Assembly: GCA_023435725.1 (NCBI GenBank)
Contig: JAEYRD010000103.1
Coordinates: 1 to 64,000, forward strand
Length of the DNA stretch: 64,000 nucleotides
Source: Pseudomonadota bacterium
GTDB taxonomy: Bacteria > Pseudomonadota > Alphaproteobacteria > Rhizobiales > Xanthobacteraceae
Reading direction: 5' to 3'
The notes below the pieces were generated by a model. That model saw nothing but the letters and a program-made list of their open reading frames with translations. It searched no databases and was not told the origin of the DNA. The translations under genes and the position numbers were made by a program. Shown one piece after another: positions 35,690 through 44,844 of this stretch (positions are counted from its first letter, which is position 1; each line of letters opens with the position of its first letter).

Positions 35690-36698
35690 CGAGTGTGATC
35701 GTGTCCTTGATGATGATCTCGCCTTTGTCGCGGTTCACCGAAATGACTGAAGGCGTCAAGCCGGCAGGGAAGGTCAATTTGACTCCGCTCGCCGTCTCGA
35801 CGCGGCGGTTTCTGGGTGCCGGAATCGCGGTCTTTTGCAGCACGAACGATTCTCCCGCCATTCCCTCGCGCTTCAACTTTGCCTTGAAGTCTGTCACGAC
35901 CGGGCTGTCGTCAGGCAGCGGTCCGAGAATGCTCTTCAGCCAATTTTCCGCGCTTTCGCCGTCGACGGAACCACCTGACTGGCTGGCTTCGTAGAGGCGT
36001 TGCGCCAGATTTTTCATCGTGTCCTGCGGAAGGATATCCTTGTGCTTGTAGGCGATGTTGCGCGTGGCCTCGACAATTGCCTTTGTCAGCTCTTCCTCTG
36101 TCCGCTGACGTCGCACCAGTAAGAATCGCTCGAAATAGGCCGCGGGCCGCTGCGGATTCTGACGATCGACAACGCAGATTTCGTCGCCGTCTTTGCGCAG
36201 CTTGATGAGCGCGGCCTTTTGCAAGGCGTTGCGGTTCTGGACAAAAGTTCGGTCAATTTCGCCGAAGGTCGGCTTCGGCTTGCCAGAGCGCCCGCGACTA
36301 GTGTCATAGTTGTAGCTGAGAACCTTTTCGTCCTCGAATTTCAAAAGCGCAAACAACCGGCCGCTCGAACAGGACAGTGAGAAGATCAGGAAGGCGCCGA
36401 CAGCCGTGCTGCCGCCGTGAGCTTCGTTGAACGCCGTTGCGAGCTTCTCGCTCTCCTCCTGGAAAGTTGCCTTCTCCCGGCTAATCCGCGTGAGTTGCGC
36501 CCGCACCGGCGCGTCCGCGAGGAATTCGTACCGATTTCCACTGTTGACCGATTGGACGCGGCCCAGGAAAAAAGCCGAATGTCGATCGGCGTCGAAAGCG
36601 GTCAGCAGCTGAAAATGTTCATCTCCCGGGCCGACGATATGGAAGACGCTCTGATCAATGCGCAGGCTCTCAAGTTCCTGCTCAGTAAGGAAGGCCAT
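35649..36698 (-). CDS. Nucleoid-associated protein (NdpA/YejK)-like
   Basis: A 349-residue protein whose layout resembles NdpA/YejK, the 37-kDa nucleoid-associated protein: an N-terminal alpha/beta region with GAFLIFSLSC and LFALLKFEDEKVLSYNYD, and a C-terminal strand pair (SGVKLTFPAGL, then GEIIIKDTITLDDVEL) that matches the NdpA ending ITIKG. NdpA-like proteins bind DNA. It is first in a minus-strand operon of four genes. No housekeeping neighbours are present, so it is probably a system-specific paralogue rather than the chromosomal copy. Confidence 0.6.
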   Translation of the reverse strand: MAFLTEQELESLRIDQSVFHIVGPGDEHFQLLTAFDADRHSAFFLGRVQSVNSGNRYEFLADAPVRAQLTRISREKATFQEESEKLATAFNEAHGGSTAVGAFLIFSLSCSSGRLFALLKFEDEKVLSYNYDTSRGRSGKPKPTFGEIDRTFVQNRNALQKAALIKLRKDGDEICVVDRQNPQRPAAYFERFLLVRRQRTEEELTKAIVEATRNIAYKHKDILPQDTMKNLAQRLYEASQSGGSVDGESAENWLKSILGPLPDDSPVVTDFKAKLKREGMAGESFVLQKTAIPAPRNRRVETASGVKLTFPAGLTPSVISVNRDKGEIIIKDTITLDDVELSTSGRTRS

Positions 36699-37016
36699 AA
36701 ATTTATCCTAGAACAAATAGGGAACATTGGCAATCGCACGGCTTTTGGTTCCAACTATGCCGCATCCCGTTAAGAATCTTGTATTTTGTTAAGATTTCCA
36801 CTTCGAATTGTGGTTTTGGCCTTGCGTATAGGGCGGTTGAACGAAGGCTAGTGCGACTTGACCCCGTCCGGGCTCGTGCTTGCGGCACGCAGTGAATAAT
36901 TTTCACAAGTCTTATCTTTTGAGAAGCATTTTCGTGAGATAAGATTTGAATTCGGCCCAGAGGCGAGATCGCGAACGAAATTCGCGGGCCGAGAGCGTGT
37001 TTCACGGATTTGGCCC
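36699..37016. other. Divergent intergenic gap with inverted repeat
   Basis: The gap separates the NdpA-like operon from the Fic gene and is AT-rich near 36770-36830 and 36895-36950. TCTTATC (36910-36916) and GATAAGA (36938-36944) form a 7-base inverted repeat with a 21-base spacer, about 73 bases upstream of the fic start. It may be an operator. No gene is seen. Confidence 0.4.
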
Positions 37017-38564
37017 ATGCAGATAAAGTTTTCAGGCCCGGTAAGCGTTTTTCATGACCGAAGGCTGCCAGAGGCAGCGACCCCGGCTGGATATGCGGCG
37101 CTGATTGACGCCTACCACCTACCTGTCCCGGTCCCACGCGCGCTTTCTGCTATCGGGACAAAGCATCGCATCATCGATCAAGGAGGATGGCGCATCTACA
37201 CGCCGCGTCATGCGCCGGACGCGACCCTTGAAGGACATCTCACCTTCGCGCTCAAGAACGAAGGGCTCGACCTCGCCATCCTGAAGCGGCTTTTCCTTGC
37301 CGTGAACGAGGACGAGATTGCAGAGCTTGTGAAGCAGAAGCCGACCGGGCTCTACACGCGCCGCATCTGGTTTCTCTATGAATGGTTGTTGGGACGCGAG
37401 CTCAATCTGCCCGCGGCAGACAAGGTCTCCTATGTCGATGCCGTCGACACCGAACTCCAATATGCGGGCTCCGGGCAGAATTCGGTGCGCCACCGCGTCC
37501 GCAACAACCTGCCAGGTACACCGGACTTCTGTCCGCTTGTGTTCAAGACGCAGAGACTTACGGAATTTGTTGCGCTGGATCTCAAGGAGCGTGCCCGTGT
37601 CGTGGTGAGCCAGGTCCCGAAGGATCTGCTCGCGCGCACTGCCGCCTTCCTTCTCCTCAAGGACTCAAAGTCGAGCTACGTCATCGAAGGCGAGAGACCT
37701 CCGCAGGACCGCATCCAGCGGTGGGGCAGGGTCATCGGCGAAGCGGGGCGGGCGCCCCTCGATGAAGCGGAGTTTCTACGGCTGCAGCGCATCGTGATCG
37801 GTGATGAGCGCTTCGTGAAGCTTGGCTTCCGTCAGGAGGGTGGTTTTGTTGGCGAGCATGACCGCGAGACGCAGAGACCTATTCCGGATCATATCAGCGC
37901 GCGTCACGAAGATATTGCCTCCCTCGTGCGCGGCCTGATCGCGTTCGATCGAGCAGCGGAAAATGAGCTTGATCCCGTCGTCGCTGCCGCGGTGTTGGCG
38001 TTCGGGTTCGTCTACATTCATCCGTTCGAGGATGGCAATGGCCGTATCCACCGATACCTGATGCACCATGTCCTGGCGCGGCGCGGATTCAATCCCGCCG
38101 GGATCCACTTTCCGGTTTCAGCAGCCATCCTCGACAGGATCAACGAATACAAGGACGTGTTGGAAAGCCATTCGAGCAGATTGCTTCCATGCGTTGAATG
38201 GGAGTCGACCGCAAAGGGCAACGTCAGGGTATTGAACGATACCGGTGACTTTTATCGCTTCTTTGATGCAACGCCGCACGCCGAGTTTCTGTACGAATGC
38301 GTCCAACGGACCATCGAACAGGATCTTCCGAAGGAAACCCAATTCTTGCGGAGCTTCGACACCTTCCGTGCAGGTGTTGAGAATATGGTCGATATGCCGG
38401 AGCGGACACTTAATAACCTCTTCGGATTTTTGCAACAGAACGAAGGGCGGCTCTCAAAGCGTGCCCGCGACAACGAATTCGCTGAACTGACGTCGGATGA
38501 AGTCACGAAGATCGAGGAGCTTTATCGAGCGGCCTTCTCTGAAAACACGGGAGCAGCGAGCTGA
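37017..38564 (+). CDS. Fic-domain protein with class II inhibitory helix
   Basis: A 515-residue Fic protein. The catalytic motif HPFEDGNGRIHR lies near residues 335-346. An inhibitory motif of the (S/T)xxxE(G/N) type, SYVIEG at residues 220-225, lies N-terminal to it, as in class II Fic proteins where the Glu blocks ATP binding. Fic enzymes transfer AMP or related groups to target proteins. A C-terminal helical part (residues 400-515) may read the target or DNA. It stands alone, with no separate antitoxin gene, which agrees with built-in inhibition. Confidence 0.85.
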   Translation: MQIKFSGPVSVFHDRRLPEAATPAGYAALIDAYHLPVPVPRALSAIGTKHRIIDQGGWRIYTPRHAPDATLEGHLTFALKNEGLDLAILKRLFLAVNEDEIAELVKQKPTGLYTRRIWFLYEWLLGRELNLPAADKVSYVDAVDTELQYAGSGQNSVRHRVRNNLPGTPDFCPLVFKTQRLTEFVALDLKERARVVVSQVPKDLLARTAAFLLLKDSKSSYVIEGERPPQDRIQRWGRVIGEAGRAPLDEAEFLRLQRIVIGDERFVKLGFRQEGGFVGEHDRETQRPIPDHISARHEDIASLVRGLIAFDRAAENELDPVVAAAVLAFGFVYIHPFEDGNGRIHRYLMHHVLARRGFNPAGIHFPVSAAILDRINEYKDVLESHSSRLLPCVEWESTAKGNVRVLNDTGDFYRFFDATPHAEFLYECVQRTIEQDLPKETQFLRSFDTFRAGVENMVDMPERTLNNLFGFLQQNEGRLSKRARDNEFAELTSDEVTKIEELYRAAFSENTGAAS

Positions 38565-38776
38565 TCGCCCGTCGTCTTCATTGAATTGCGGTCTCGCTGC
38601 CGGATGAAGATGTTCTTGGGTCCACTATGAGAAATAATGCAAAGGCTCGCCGCGCCGGTGAGTTTTGATCCTGGGAGGTTATCTTCTATTTCTTCTTTTT
38701 CGATGCCCCGCCGGAGCCTCCAGAGTTTCCCACCAGAGGATTGTACGCGCGCGTCTCGCGCGTGGACTCACTGAGT

Positions 38777-39970
38777 ATGCGTCCTCACCGCCGCGTATCC
38801 TTCGAATTTGATTGCATCGATGCCGACTATGTCGATGAGAGCGGACCGCAGCTCCAGAGCGGATTTCGTGCTGAACAGACCAAACCGTTTGCGCTCCTGC
38901 GCGTCGTGACGACCCCGGCCCGGTTTGACGGCTTTGCCGGCGCAACGCCGGAGCCAGGCGATTGGTTTCATCTCGAGATCAAGCCCAAGGGCAATGGTCT
39001 GCCGGCATGGCACACCCAACTCGAAGGCGAAGGTTATTGGAGGCATGCGCGAGGAGTCCTGACCTCCGCGCGGCCGCTCAACACACCGGACGAGACCCCG
39101 GGGCATTCATCGAGACCCCAGCCCCTCGGAGCCGCTGTGGCCCCGCGGCTGATGTTGCCGGGCCCGCTCGTTGCAGCCTGTGCGGCACTCCCGACTGCAG
39201 CGAAGCGCGGCGACATATCAATGGTCCTCAAGGGCGTTCCACAAGCGGAATCCATCCTGGTCAGGGATGTCGGTCAGGCAAACTTTATCTCTCTACGCGA
39301 CGATCGCGGCCGCGCTATTCTGCACTTCGATGTCGGATTCCCGATCTCCTTCAATCGCCACACATTTCCGTCCAAATTCGGCATCGATATAGACGAGAAG
39401 CCGCCGATCATTCTCTCGCATTGGGATTGGGATCATCTTCACGGCGCGTTCCGCCTTCCACATCTGCTCGATTGCCGCTGGATTGTGCCGGAGCAGCGGC
39501 TGGGACCTGGTGCCGCGCGGCTGGCGCACATGCTCGCCGAAAAGGGCAATCTGCTCGTACGCCCCGCCAACGCAGGAATCCATTTTCCGTTTGGCGAATT
39601 GGTAAAATGCAAGGGCCGGGCCTCCGATCTTAATGACAGCGGATTGACCATCCTTGCCAAACTCACGAGCGGACGCTCGGCTTTGCTGACCGGAGATGCA
39701 GATTATGCGCACCTCATGCATGCCAATGCCACGAAGGTGGATCACCTCGTCGCAACTCATCATGGCGCGCGCTTCAATGCAGGCGCAGCATCGGTGCCGA
39801 TGCCGACCAACGGGCATGGTGAACTCGTGATTTCCTGTGGATATCGCAACGTCTACGGGCATCCGCACCCGGAAGGGCTATCCACGCATGCGAGGTCGGG
39901 CTGGACGACGTATGTAACCACGGCCGGGCGAAGAGGTGTCGCCTGCCGAGGTGACCGCATCATCGATTGA
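38777..39970 (+). CDS. MBL-fold metallo-hydrolase, partner of TIR gene
   Basis: A protein of about 397 residues. The metallo-beta-lactamase fold has its zinc motif in ILSHWDWDHLHGAF near residue 212, LLTGDADY near residue 312 and the distal histidines in VATHHGARF. The layout resembles the ComEC-type hydrolase domain. The N-terminal 130 residues are a separate unrecognised region. The start could be a TTG at 38741, which has AGAGGA close by. The TIR gene follows after 32 bases, so they are likely co-transcribed. Substrate unknown; nuclease or cyclic-nucleotide hydrolase are possibilities. Confidence 0.72.
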   Translation: MRPHRRVSFEFDCIDADYVDESGPQLQSGFRAEQTKPFALLRVVTTPARFDGFAGATPEPGDWFHLEIKPKGNGLPAWHTQLEGEGYWRHARGVLTSARPLNTPDETPGHSSRPQPLGAAVAPRLMLPGPLVAACAALPTAAKRGDISMVLKGVPQAESILVRDVGQANFISLRDDRGRAILHFDVGFPISFNRHTFPSKFGIDIDEKPPIILSHWDWDHLHGAFRLPHLLDCRWIVPEQRLGPGAARLAHMLAEKGNLLVRPANAGIHFPFGELVKCKGRASDLNDSGLTILAKLTSGRSALLTGDADYAHLMHANATKVDHLVATHHGARFNAGAASVPMPTNGHGELVISCGYRNVYGHPHPEGLSTHARSGWTTYVTTAGRRGVACRGDRIID

Positions 39971-40002
39971 CCGCCAAGTGCTGACCGACGAGAAATGATG
40001 CC

Positions 40003-40881
40003 ATGTACAATCTTTTCGTTGCTTATAATACCGAGGCCTGGGATGGCCCGCCCTGGCAGATCGACCTGTCGCGATGTGTGCGGGAATATACCGACACCGC
40101 GATCACCGAGCGATTTGGCGGGCTCGACGAGCCGGCAGTGTCCGAGCTCAAGCGCCTGCCGTCGATCTTCGCTTACGAAGCGGTCCATCGGTTGCCGCCA
40201 CGGTTTGGTGTCATCCGCGACGTTGCCAAACGACAGGGGCAGGTTCGCATCGAATACGAGATCCAGCCGGTGACGTCATTCCTGTCGGCCGAGGACTTGG
40301 ACTCGCTGACATTCGAGCTCGACATCGGCCAATGGGAAATGAACCGAACCCATTGGGCCGTGAAAGCCGTCAACCTTCCGAAGGAGCTTCATGCGGCACG
40401 AGGCATCGTTCTTCCGCCCTGGACGCGACAGGCGACGAAAACCGTCGACATCGCGCGACATGACTTTGATGTGGCGTTTTCGTTTCCTGGCGAGGTGAGG
40501 TCTATCGTCGAGGACGTGGCCCGAGAACTCGAAGCCCGGATCGGTCCAAATTCGTACTTCTACGACAATAATTACGTTTCGCAGCTCGCGCGACCATCGC
40601 TCGACACATTGCTCCAGGACATCTACCGCAATCGGTCGAAATTGGTCGTCGTGTTTGTCGGCGCAGACTATCAACGCAAGGATTGGTGCGGCATCGAGTT
40701 TCGCGCGATCCGCGAGATCATCATGGAGCGTGGCCACGAGCGGATTATGTTCATCCGCACAGACGATGGCGTAGTGGAAGGTGTCTTCAAGACGGACGGT
40801 TATGTCGATATCCGCCGCTTCAGCGCGAAGCAGGTTGCCGAATTTATCTGCGAGCGCCTTGACGTCTTAACCCTAACGTAG
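40003..40881 (+). CDS. TIR-domain protein, candidate NADase effector
   Basis: A 292-residue protein. The N-terminal 145 residues are unrecognised (MYNLFVAYNTEAWDGPPW). A TIR domain follows from about residue 150: HDFDVAFSFPGEVRSIVEDV, LVVVFVGADYQRKDWCGIEF with the catalytic glutamate at about residue 232, and RIMFIRTDDG. Bacterial TIR domains of this kind cleave NAD+ or make cyclic-ADPR signals in anti-phage defence. It follows an MBL-fold gene by 32 bases. The pair does not match a defence system I can name. Confidence 0.78.
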   Translation: MYNLFVAYNTEAWDGPPWQIDLSRCVREYTDTAITERFGGLDEPAVSELKRLPSIFAYEAVHRLPPRFGVIRDVAKRQGQVRIEYEIQPVTSFLSAEDLDSLTFELDIGQWEMNRTHWAVKAVNLPKELHAARGIVLPPWTRQATKTVDIARHDFDVAFSFPGEVRSIVEDVARELEARIGPNSYFYDNNYVSQLARPSLDTLLQDIYRNRSKLVVVFVGADYQRKDWCGIEFRAIREIIMERGHERIMFIRTDDGVVEGVFKTDGYVDIRRFSAKQVAEFICERLDVLTLT

Positions 40882-41128
40882 ATCGGCGCCTTCTGTTCGA
40901 CCAGAGCGCGGACGAACCAAGTATCTTATCGAGTTTGCTTGAGTGCACTACCGTCTCCCTATGGGACCGGGCTGTCGGCTTGCGCTGAAACCCCGGGAGT
41001 GCCGGGTTTTCACCCTCCGGGCTTCCATCCCTGACGGGAAGATGCGGCTCGGGCGAGACATAAACTCCGGCGTCTGTGTTCGTGGCAACGGACGGAGCCG
41101 GAGAGGAAGAGCGGGGCCGGGCGGGCCG

Positions 41129-41170
41129 TGACGGGTTGAGGGTCGGAGGAGAGTCTTCCGGCGCCCGTCA
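41129..41170 (+). ncRNA. Structured 5' leader motif, copy A (DUF932)
   Basis: The outer stem TGACGGG/CCCGTCA (41129-41135 with 41164-41170) encloses the junction TTGAGG and the hairpin GTCGGAGGA-GAG-TCTTCCGGC (41142-41162), nine pairs with two G-U. It lies 15 bases upstream of the DUF932 start. The same plan recurs before parB and the helicase gene. The preceding gap 40882-41128 holds no gene. Confidence 0.6.
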
Positions 41171-41184
41171 TGGAGATTGGTCCC

Positions 41185-42378
41185 ATGAATATGCAGGTTC
41201 TTGATGCGCGCCGTGACACGAGCGGCGGCTACAGAGTGGATGTGAACCGCGGTCAGCGCATCGGCCGTGTATCCTCGGAGTGGTTTTCTCGTCCGGTCGA
41301 TGAGCGTTTTCTGTCGCTCGATGAGTTGGCTCGCTCGGTACGCACGCGAGCTGATCGCAGCCGCACGCGCGTGGTCGAAAGCGCGCTGATCCATGTCGAG
41401 GCAGATCGTTCCGATCCTGAGCGGTTGGCATTGCTGCTGCCGGGTTCCGACACGCCCGTTGCGCCAACACACTGGAGCTTTGGCCAGCTTGCGAGCCAGG
41501 TGGGGGCACCGGCGACTTATCTGCGCCAGCTCCCGGCCGCGCTCGCAGGCATCAACCTGCAATATGGCCTGACCGCCAATCGCGCCGAGCAGATCAAGAC
41601 GTTCGAAACCGACGATGGCCGCGTCGAACTGCGTGCTGTCACCGGCCCCGACTATGGCCGGATCTTCGACTTTGAGCTGGTGGAGGCGGTGCAGCGCATT
41701 GCCGGTAATGGCACCGGTGATACGCGGTGGAAGGTACCGGGCGTACTCGACTGGTCGACAGGGATCTACAATCCTCGCGTCGATATTTCCAAAGACACGA
41801 CCACGCTCTACGCCTCCGACAGGGATGTGTTTCTCTTCCTCGTCGATGACCTTAATCCGATCGAAGCCGGACGCCTGCCTGACGGTTCGCCCGATCTTTA
41901 TTTCCGCGGGTTCTATTGCTGGAATTCGGAAGTGGGGGCGAAGACGCTCGGCATGGCGAGTTTCTATCTCCGCGCGGTTTGCCAGAACCGAAACCTCTGG
42001 GGTGTCGAAGATTTCGAGGAGATCGTCATCCGCCATTCCAAGTACGCCGCAAATCGCTTCGCTCATGAAGCGGCGCCTGCGCTGCTGAATTTCGCCAACT
42101 CCTCAGCGCAGCCGTTCGTCAACGGCATCAAGGCGGCGCGCGAGCGGATCGTGGCGCGCAGCGACGACGACCGCAGCGCATTCCTGCGTCGACACGGCTT
42201 CTCGATGGCCGAAACTGGCAAGATCATCGACGCCGTGTTGTCGGAGGAGGGCAGGCCGCCGGCCAGCATCTTTGATTTCGTGCAGGGCATCACGGCCGTT
42301 GCCCGCGACAAGCCTCACCAGGACGCGCGTCTCGATATGGAAGCCAAGGCGAAGAAGTTGCTGGACCGCGCCGCCTGA
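41185..42378 (+). CDS. DUF932 protein of the ICE backbone
   Basis: A 397-residue DUF932-family protein. It has the long central segment with PTHWSFGQLASQVGAPATYL, RAVTGPDYGRIFDFELVEAV and GFYCWNSEVGAKTLGMASFY, typical of the family found on plasmids and ICEs. The precise function is not established. The ATG at 41185 has GGAG at 10 bases upstream; a slightly earlier ATG at 41170 overlaps the leader stem. It heads the replication/partition-type block with parB and the helicase. Confidence 0.8.
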   Translation: MNMQVLDARRDTSGGYRVDVNRGQRIGRVSSEWFSRPVDERFLSLDELARSVRTRADRSRTRVVESALIHVEADRSDPERLALLLPGSDTPVAPTHWSFGQLASQVGAPATYLRQLPAALAGINLQYGLTANRAEQIKTFETDDGRVELRAVTGPDYGRIFDFELVEAVQRIAGNGTGDTRWKVPGVLDWSTGIYNPRVDISKDTTTLYASDRDVFLFLVDDLNPIEAGRLPDGSPDLYFRGFYCWNSEVGAKTLGMASFYLRAVCQNRNLWGVEDFEEIVIRHSKYAANRFAHEAAPALLNFANSSAQPFVNGIKAARERIVARSDDDRSAFLRRHGFSMAETGKIIDAVLSEEGRPPASIFDFVQGITAVARDKPHQDARLDMEAKAKKLLDRAA

Positions 42379-42498
42379 CACGTTCGAAGCCGGGGACGCC
42401 AGTATCCCGTGCTTCCGGTTTCGTTTCGCCGCGCATCTTGATCTTGCGCTCCCCGTGGCGCGGCCCTCTCAGAGCAAGAGGGCGGCGCTTCGCTTCGT

Positions 42499-42539
42499 GA
42501 ACGGGTTGGAGGTCGAGAGAAGGTCTCGGCCGCCCGTTC
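42499..42539 (+). ncRNA. Structured 5' leader motif, copy B (parB)
   Basis: The outer stem GAACGGG/CCCGTTC encloses the junction TTGGA and the hairpin GGTCGAGA-GAAGG-TCTCGGCC (42511-42531). Compared with copy A the stem sequences differ but pairing is kept, including compensating changes, and GGGTTG at the junction is conserved. It lies 13 bases upstream of the parB-like ATG. Confidence 0.62.
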
Positions 42540-42552
42540 CGGAGAAACTGAC

Positions 42553-44730
42553 ATGGCCAAGGCCGCTCAGAAGATCAAGTTGTCGCCATCGAGCGATATC
42601 CCTTTCAACAAGCTCGTGCTCTCGCAGTCGAATGTGCGGCGGATCAAGGCCGGCATCTCGATCGAGGATCTCGCCCAGGACATCGCCCATCGCGGCAAAC
42701 TCTTGCAGAGCCTTTATGTGCGTCCAATCCTTGATGGTGAGGGGCAGGACACCGGCATGTTCGACGTGCCCGCCGGTGGCCGCCGTTATCGCGCGCTCGA
42801 ACTCTTGGTGAAACAGAAGCGGCTTCCGAAGGCCGCGCCGGTCCCCTGCATTGTCGGCGAGGCCGGCGGTGAGATTTCTGCGGAAGAAGACTCGCTCGCT
42901 GAAAACGTGCATCGCGTCGCGCTTCACCCGCTCGATCAGTTCCGCGCATTCCAGACGTTGGGCGAACAGGGCCGATCCGAAGAGGACATCGCCGCCATCT
43001 TTTTTGTCTCCGTCAGCGTCGTGAAGCAGCGGCTGCGTCTTGCGGCGGTGTCTCCGAAGCTGCTCGACGTCTATGCAGATGACGGCATGTCGCTGGAGCA
43101 GTTGATGGCATTCTCCGTAACCACCGACCATGAGCGCCAGGAGCAGGTCTGGGAAACAGTCAGCCGCTCCGGTTCTGGCGAAGCGTACCAGGTCCGCCGC
43201 ATGCTCACCGAAAAGTCAGTGCGGGCGTCCGACAAGCGTGCGCAGTTCATCAGCATCGCCGCTTACGAGGCCGCCGGCGGCAGCGTGTTGCGCGATCTGT
43301 TCGAGGCCGACGATGGCGGCTGGCTTGAAGATGTCGTGCTGCTGGAGCGCCTTGTCAGCGAAAAACTGAAGACCGAGGCGGAGACGATCGCCGCAGAAGG
43401 CTGGAAGTGGATCGAGATCGCTGCCAGTTTTCCCTATGGTCACGACCACGGATTGCGCCAGCTCGAAGGCACACCTGCCGACATCACGCCGGAGGAACAG
43501 GCGGCGACCGACGCCCTTCATGCTGAACAGGCAAAGCCCGAAGCGGAATATCAGGACGCCGACGAACTGCCCGACGAGGTGGATGCGCGGCTCGGCGAAA
43601 TCGAGGAAGCGCTCGCGGCGTGCGAGAATCGTCCGAATATCTTCGAGCCTGTCGAAATCGTGCATGCCGGGGCCTTCGTCAGCATCGACTCCGATGGATC
43701 ATTGCTGGTCGATCGGGGTTACGTGCGGCCAGAGGATGAAGCGGCGTTTGCCGCGGCCTTCGCCGAGCCTGACGGTGAATTCTGCGCGCAACGCGGCAGT
43801 GCCGGTGACGATCCATCCGGCACGGGACATCCAGAACAGGCCCGCCGCGCTGTGATCACCGTGAGCGGACAATCGACGATGCCCGACGAGGACGAGGAGG
43901 ATGACGGTATCAAGCCGCTGCCGGATCGCCTCGTCACGGAGCTGACCGCGCACCGGACATTGGCGCTGCGCGATGCGCTCGCGGCGCAACCGCATGTCGC
44001 CATGACGGCGCTATTACACAAGCTGTGCCTCGACGCATTCCTTCACACCTATGGACCGGGATGCCTTGAGGCCGGTGTCCGCCATGTCCAGCTTCCCGTT
44101 CAGGCGCCGAACCTGAAGGAAAGCACCTCGGCGCAATCGATCGCTGATAGGCACGAGGCCTGGAGGACGGAAATGCCGATGGACGAGACTGCATTGTGGG
44201 ACTGGCTTGCTTCGCTGGATGAACCCAGCCGCCAGGCGCTGCTCGCACATTGCGTCTCGTTCGGCCTCAACGCCCTGTTCGAGAAGATCGATCGGTATGC
44301 CGGGAACGGCGTCACCGCAGGTGGCCTGCGTCGCCGTATCAATCAGGCCGACCGTCTCGCCCGGGCTGTTGGTCTCGACATGGCGGAAGCGGGTTGGCAA
44401 GCGACGGTCGAGAACTATCTCGGCCGTGTCACCAAGAGCCGGATCCTCGAAGCGGTTCGCGAGGCGAAGGGCGAGGGTGCCGCACAGCTCATCAATCATC
44501 TCAAGAAGACCGGGATGGCGAAGGAGGCGGAGCGGCTCCTTGAGGGTACCGGCTGGCTTCCCGAGCCGCTGCGCCTCGGCGATCTCGATGGCGAGCGGGC
44601 CGCCGAGACGACAGCGGCTGCTGAGTCCGCCGACGACACTGCGTTGCCGGAGTTTCTCGCCGAAGGCGATGACGACGAGGAACATGCCGACGCCGCGGAT
44701 GAAGAGCCGCAACCGGTCGCGGCCGAATAG
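42553..44730 (+). CDS. ParB/RepB-family partition-like protein
   Basis: A 725-residue ParB-like protein. The N-terminal ParB/Srx domain has LVLSQSNVRRIKAGISIEDL, DVPAGGRRYRALELL and EEDSLAENVHRVALHPLDQF; the CTP-binding GGRR box is present. The central helix-turn-helix includes EEDIAAIFFVSVSVVKQRL. The acidic C-terminal half has no ParA-contact signature and is much longer than chromosomal ParB. ICE and plasmid relatives of this size are linked to element maintenance. No parA is adjacent. A terminator hairpin follows at 44772. Confidence 0.85.
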   Translation: MAKAAQKIKLSPSSDIPFNKLVLSQSNVRRIKAGISIEDLAQDIAHRGKLLQSLYVRPILDGEGQDTGMFDVPAGGRRYRALELLVKQKRLPKAAPVPCIVGEAGGEISAEEDSLAENVHRVALHPLDQFRAFQTLGEQGRSEEDIAAIFFVSVSVVKQRLRLAAVSPKLLDVYADDGMSLEQLMAFSVTTDHERQEQVWETVSRSGSGEAYQVRRMLTEKSVRASDKRAQFISIAAYEAAGGSVLRDLFEADDGGWLEDVVLLERLVSEKLKTEAETIAAEGWKWIEIAASFPYGHDHGLRQLEGTPADITPEEQAATDALHAEQAKPEAEYQDADELPDEVDARLGEIEEALAACENRPNIFEPVEIVHAGAFVSIDSDGSLLVDRGYVRPEDEAAFAAAFAEPDGEFCAQRGSAGDDPSGTGHPEQARRAVITVSGQSTMPDEDEEDDGIKPLPDRLVTELTAHRTLALRDALAAQPHVAMTALLHKLCLDAFLHTYGPGCLEAGVRHVQLPVQAPNLKESTSAQSIADRHEAWRTEMPMDETALWDWLASLDEPSRQALLAHCVSFGLNALFEKIDRYAGNGVTAGGLRRRINQADRLARAVGLDMAEAGWQATVENYLGRVTKSRILEAVREAKGEGAAQLINHLKKTGMAKEAERLLEGTGWLPEPLRLGDLDGERAAETTAAAESADDTALPEFLAEGDDDEEHADAADEEPQPVAAE

Positions 44731-44771
44731 GACGCCTTCACAGAAGCTCGAACATCGCTTGGACTGATCCC

Positions 44772-44804
44772 AAGAGCGCCCGCCTGACGGTCGGGCGCTC
44801 TTTT
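44772..44804 (+). terminator. Rho-independent terminator after parB
   Basis: AAGAGCGCCCG and CGGGCGCTCTT form an 11-pair stem around CCTGACGGT, followed by TTTT. It sits 42 bases after the parB stop and separates parB from the helicase transcription unit. Confidence 0.82.
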
Positions 44805-44844
44805 CATGCCAGCGATCGCCGCGACCTCAGAGGGAGAGGGGTGC

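Noticed and set aside
34256..36698. Kiwa defence system
   Set aside because: The membrane protein has two C-terminal helices and a large soluble part, unlike the four-helix KwaA, and the partner resembles NdpA rather than KwaB.
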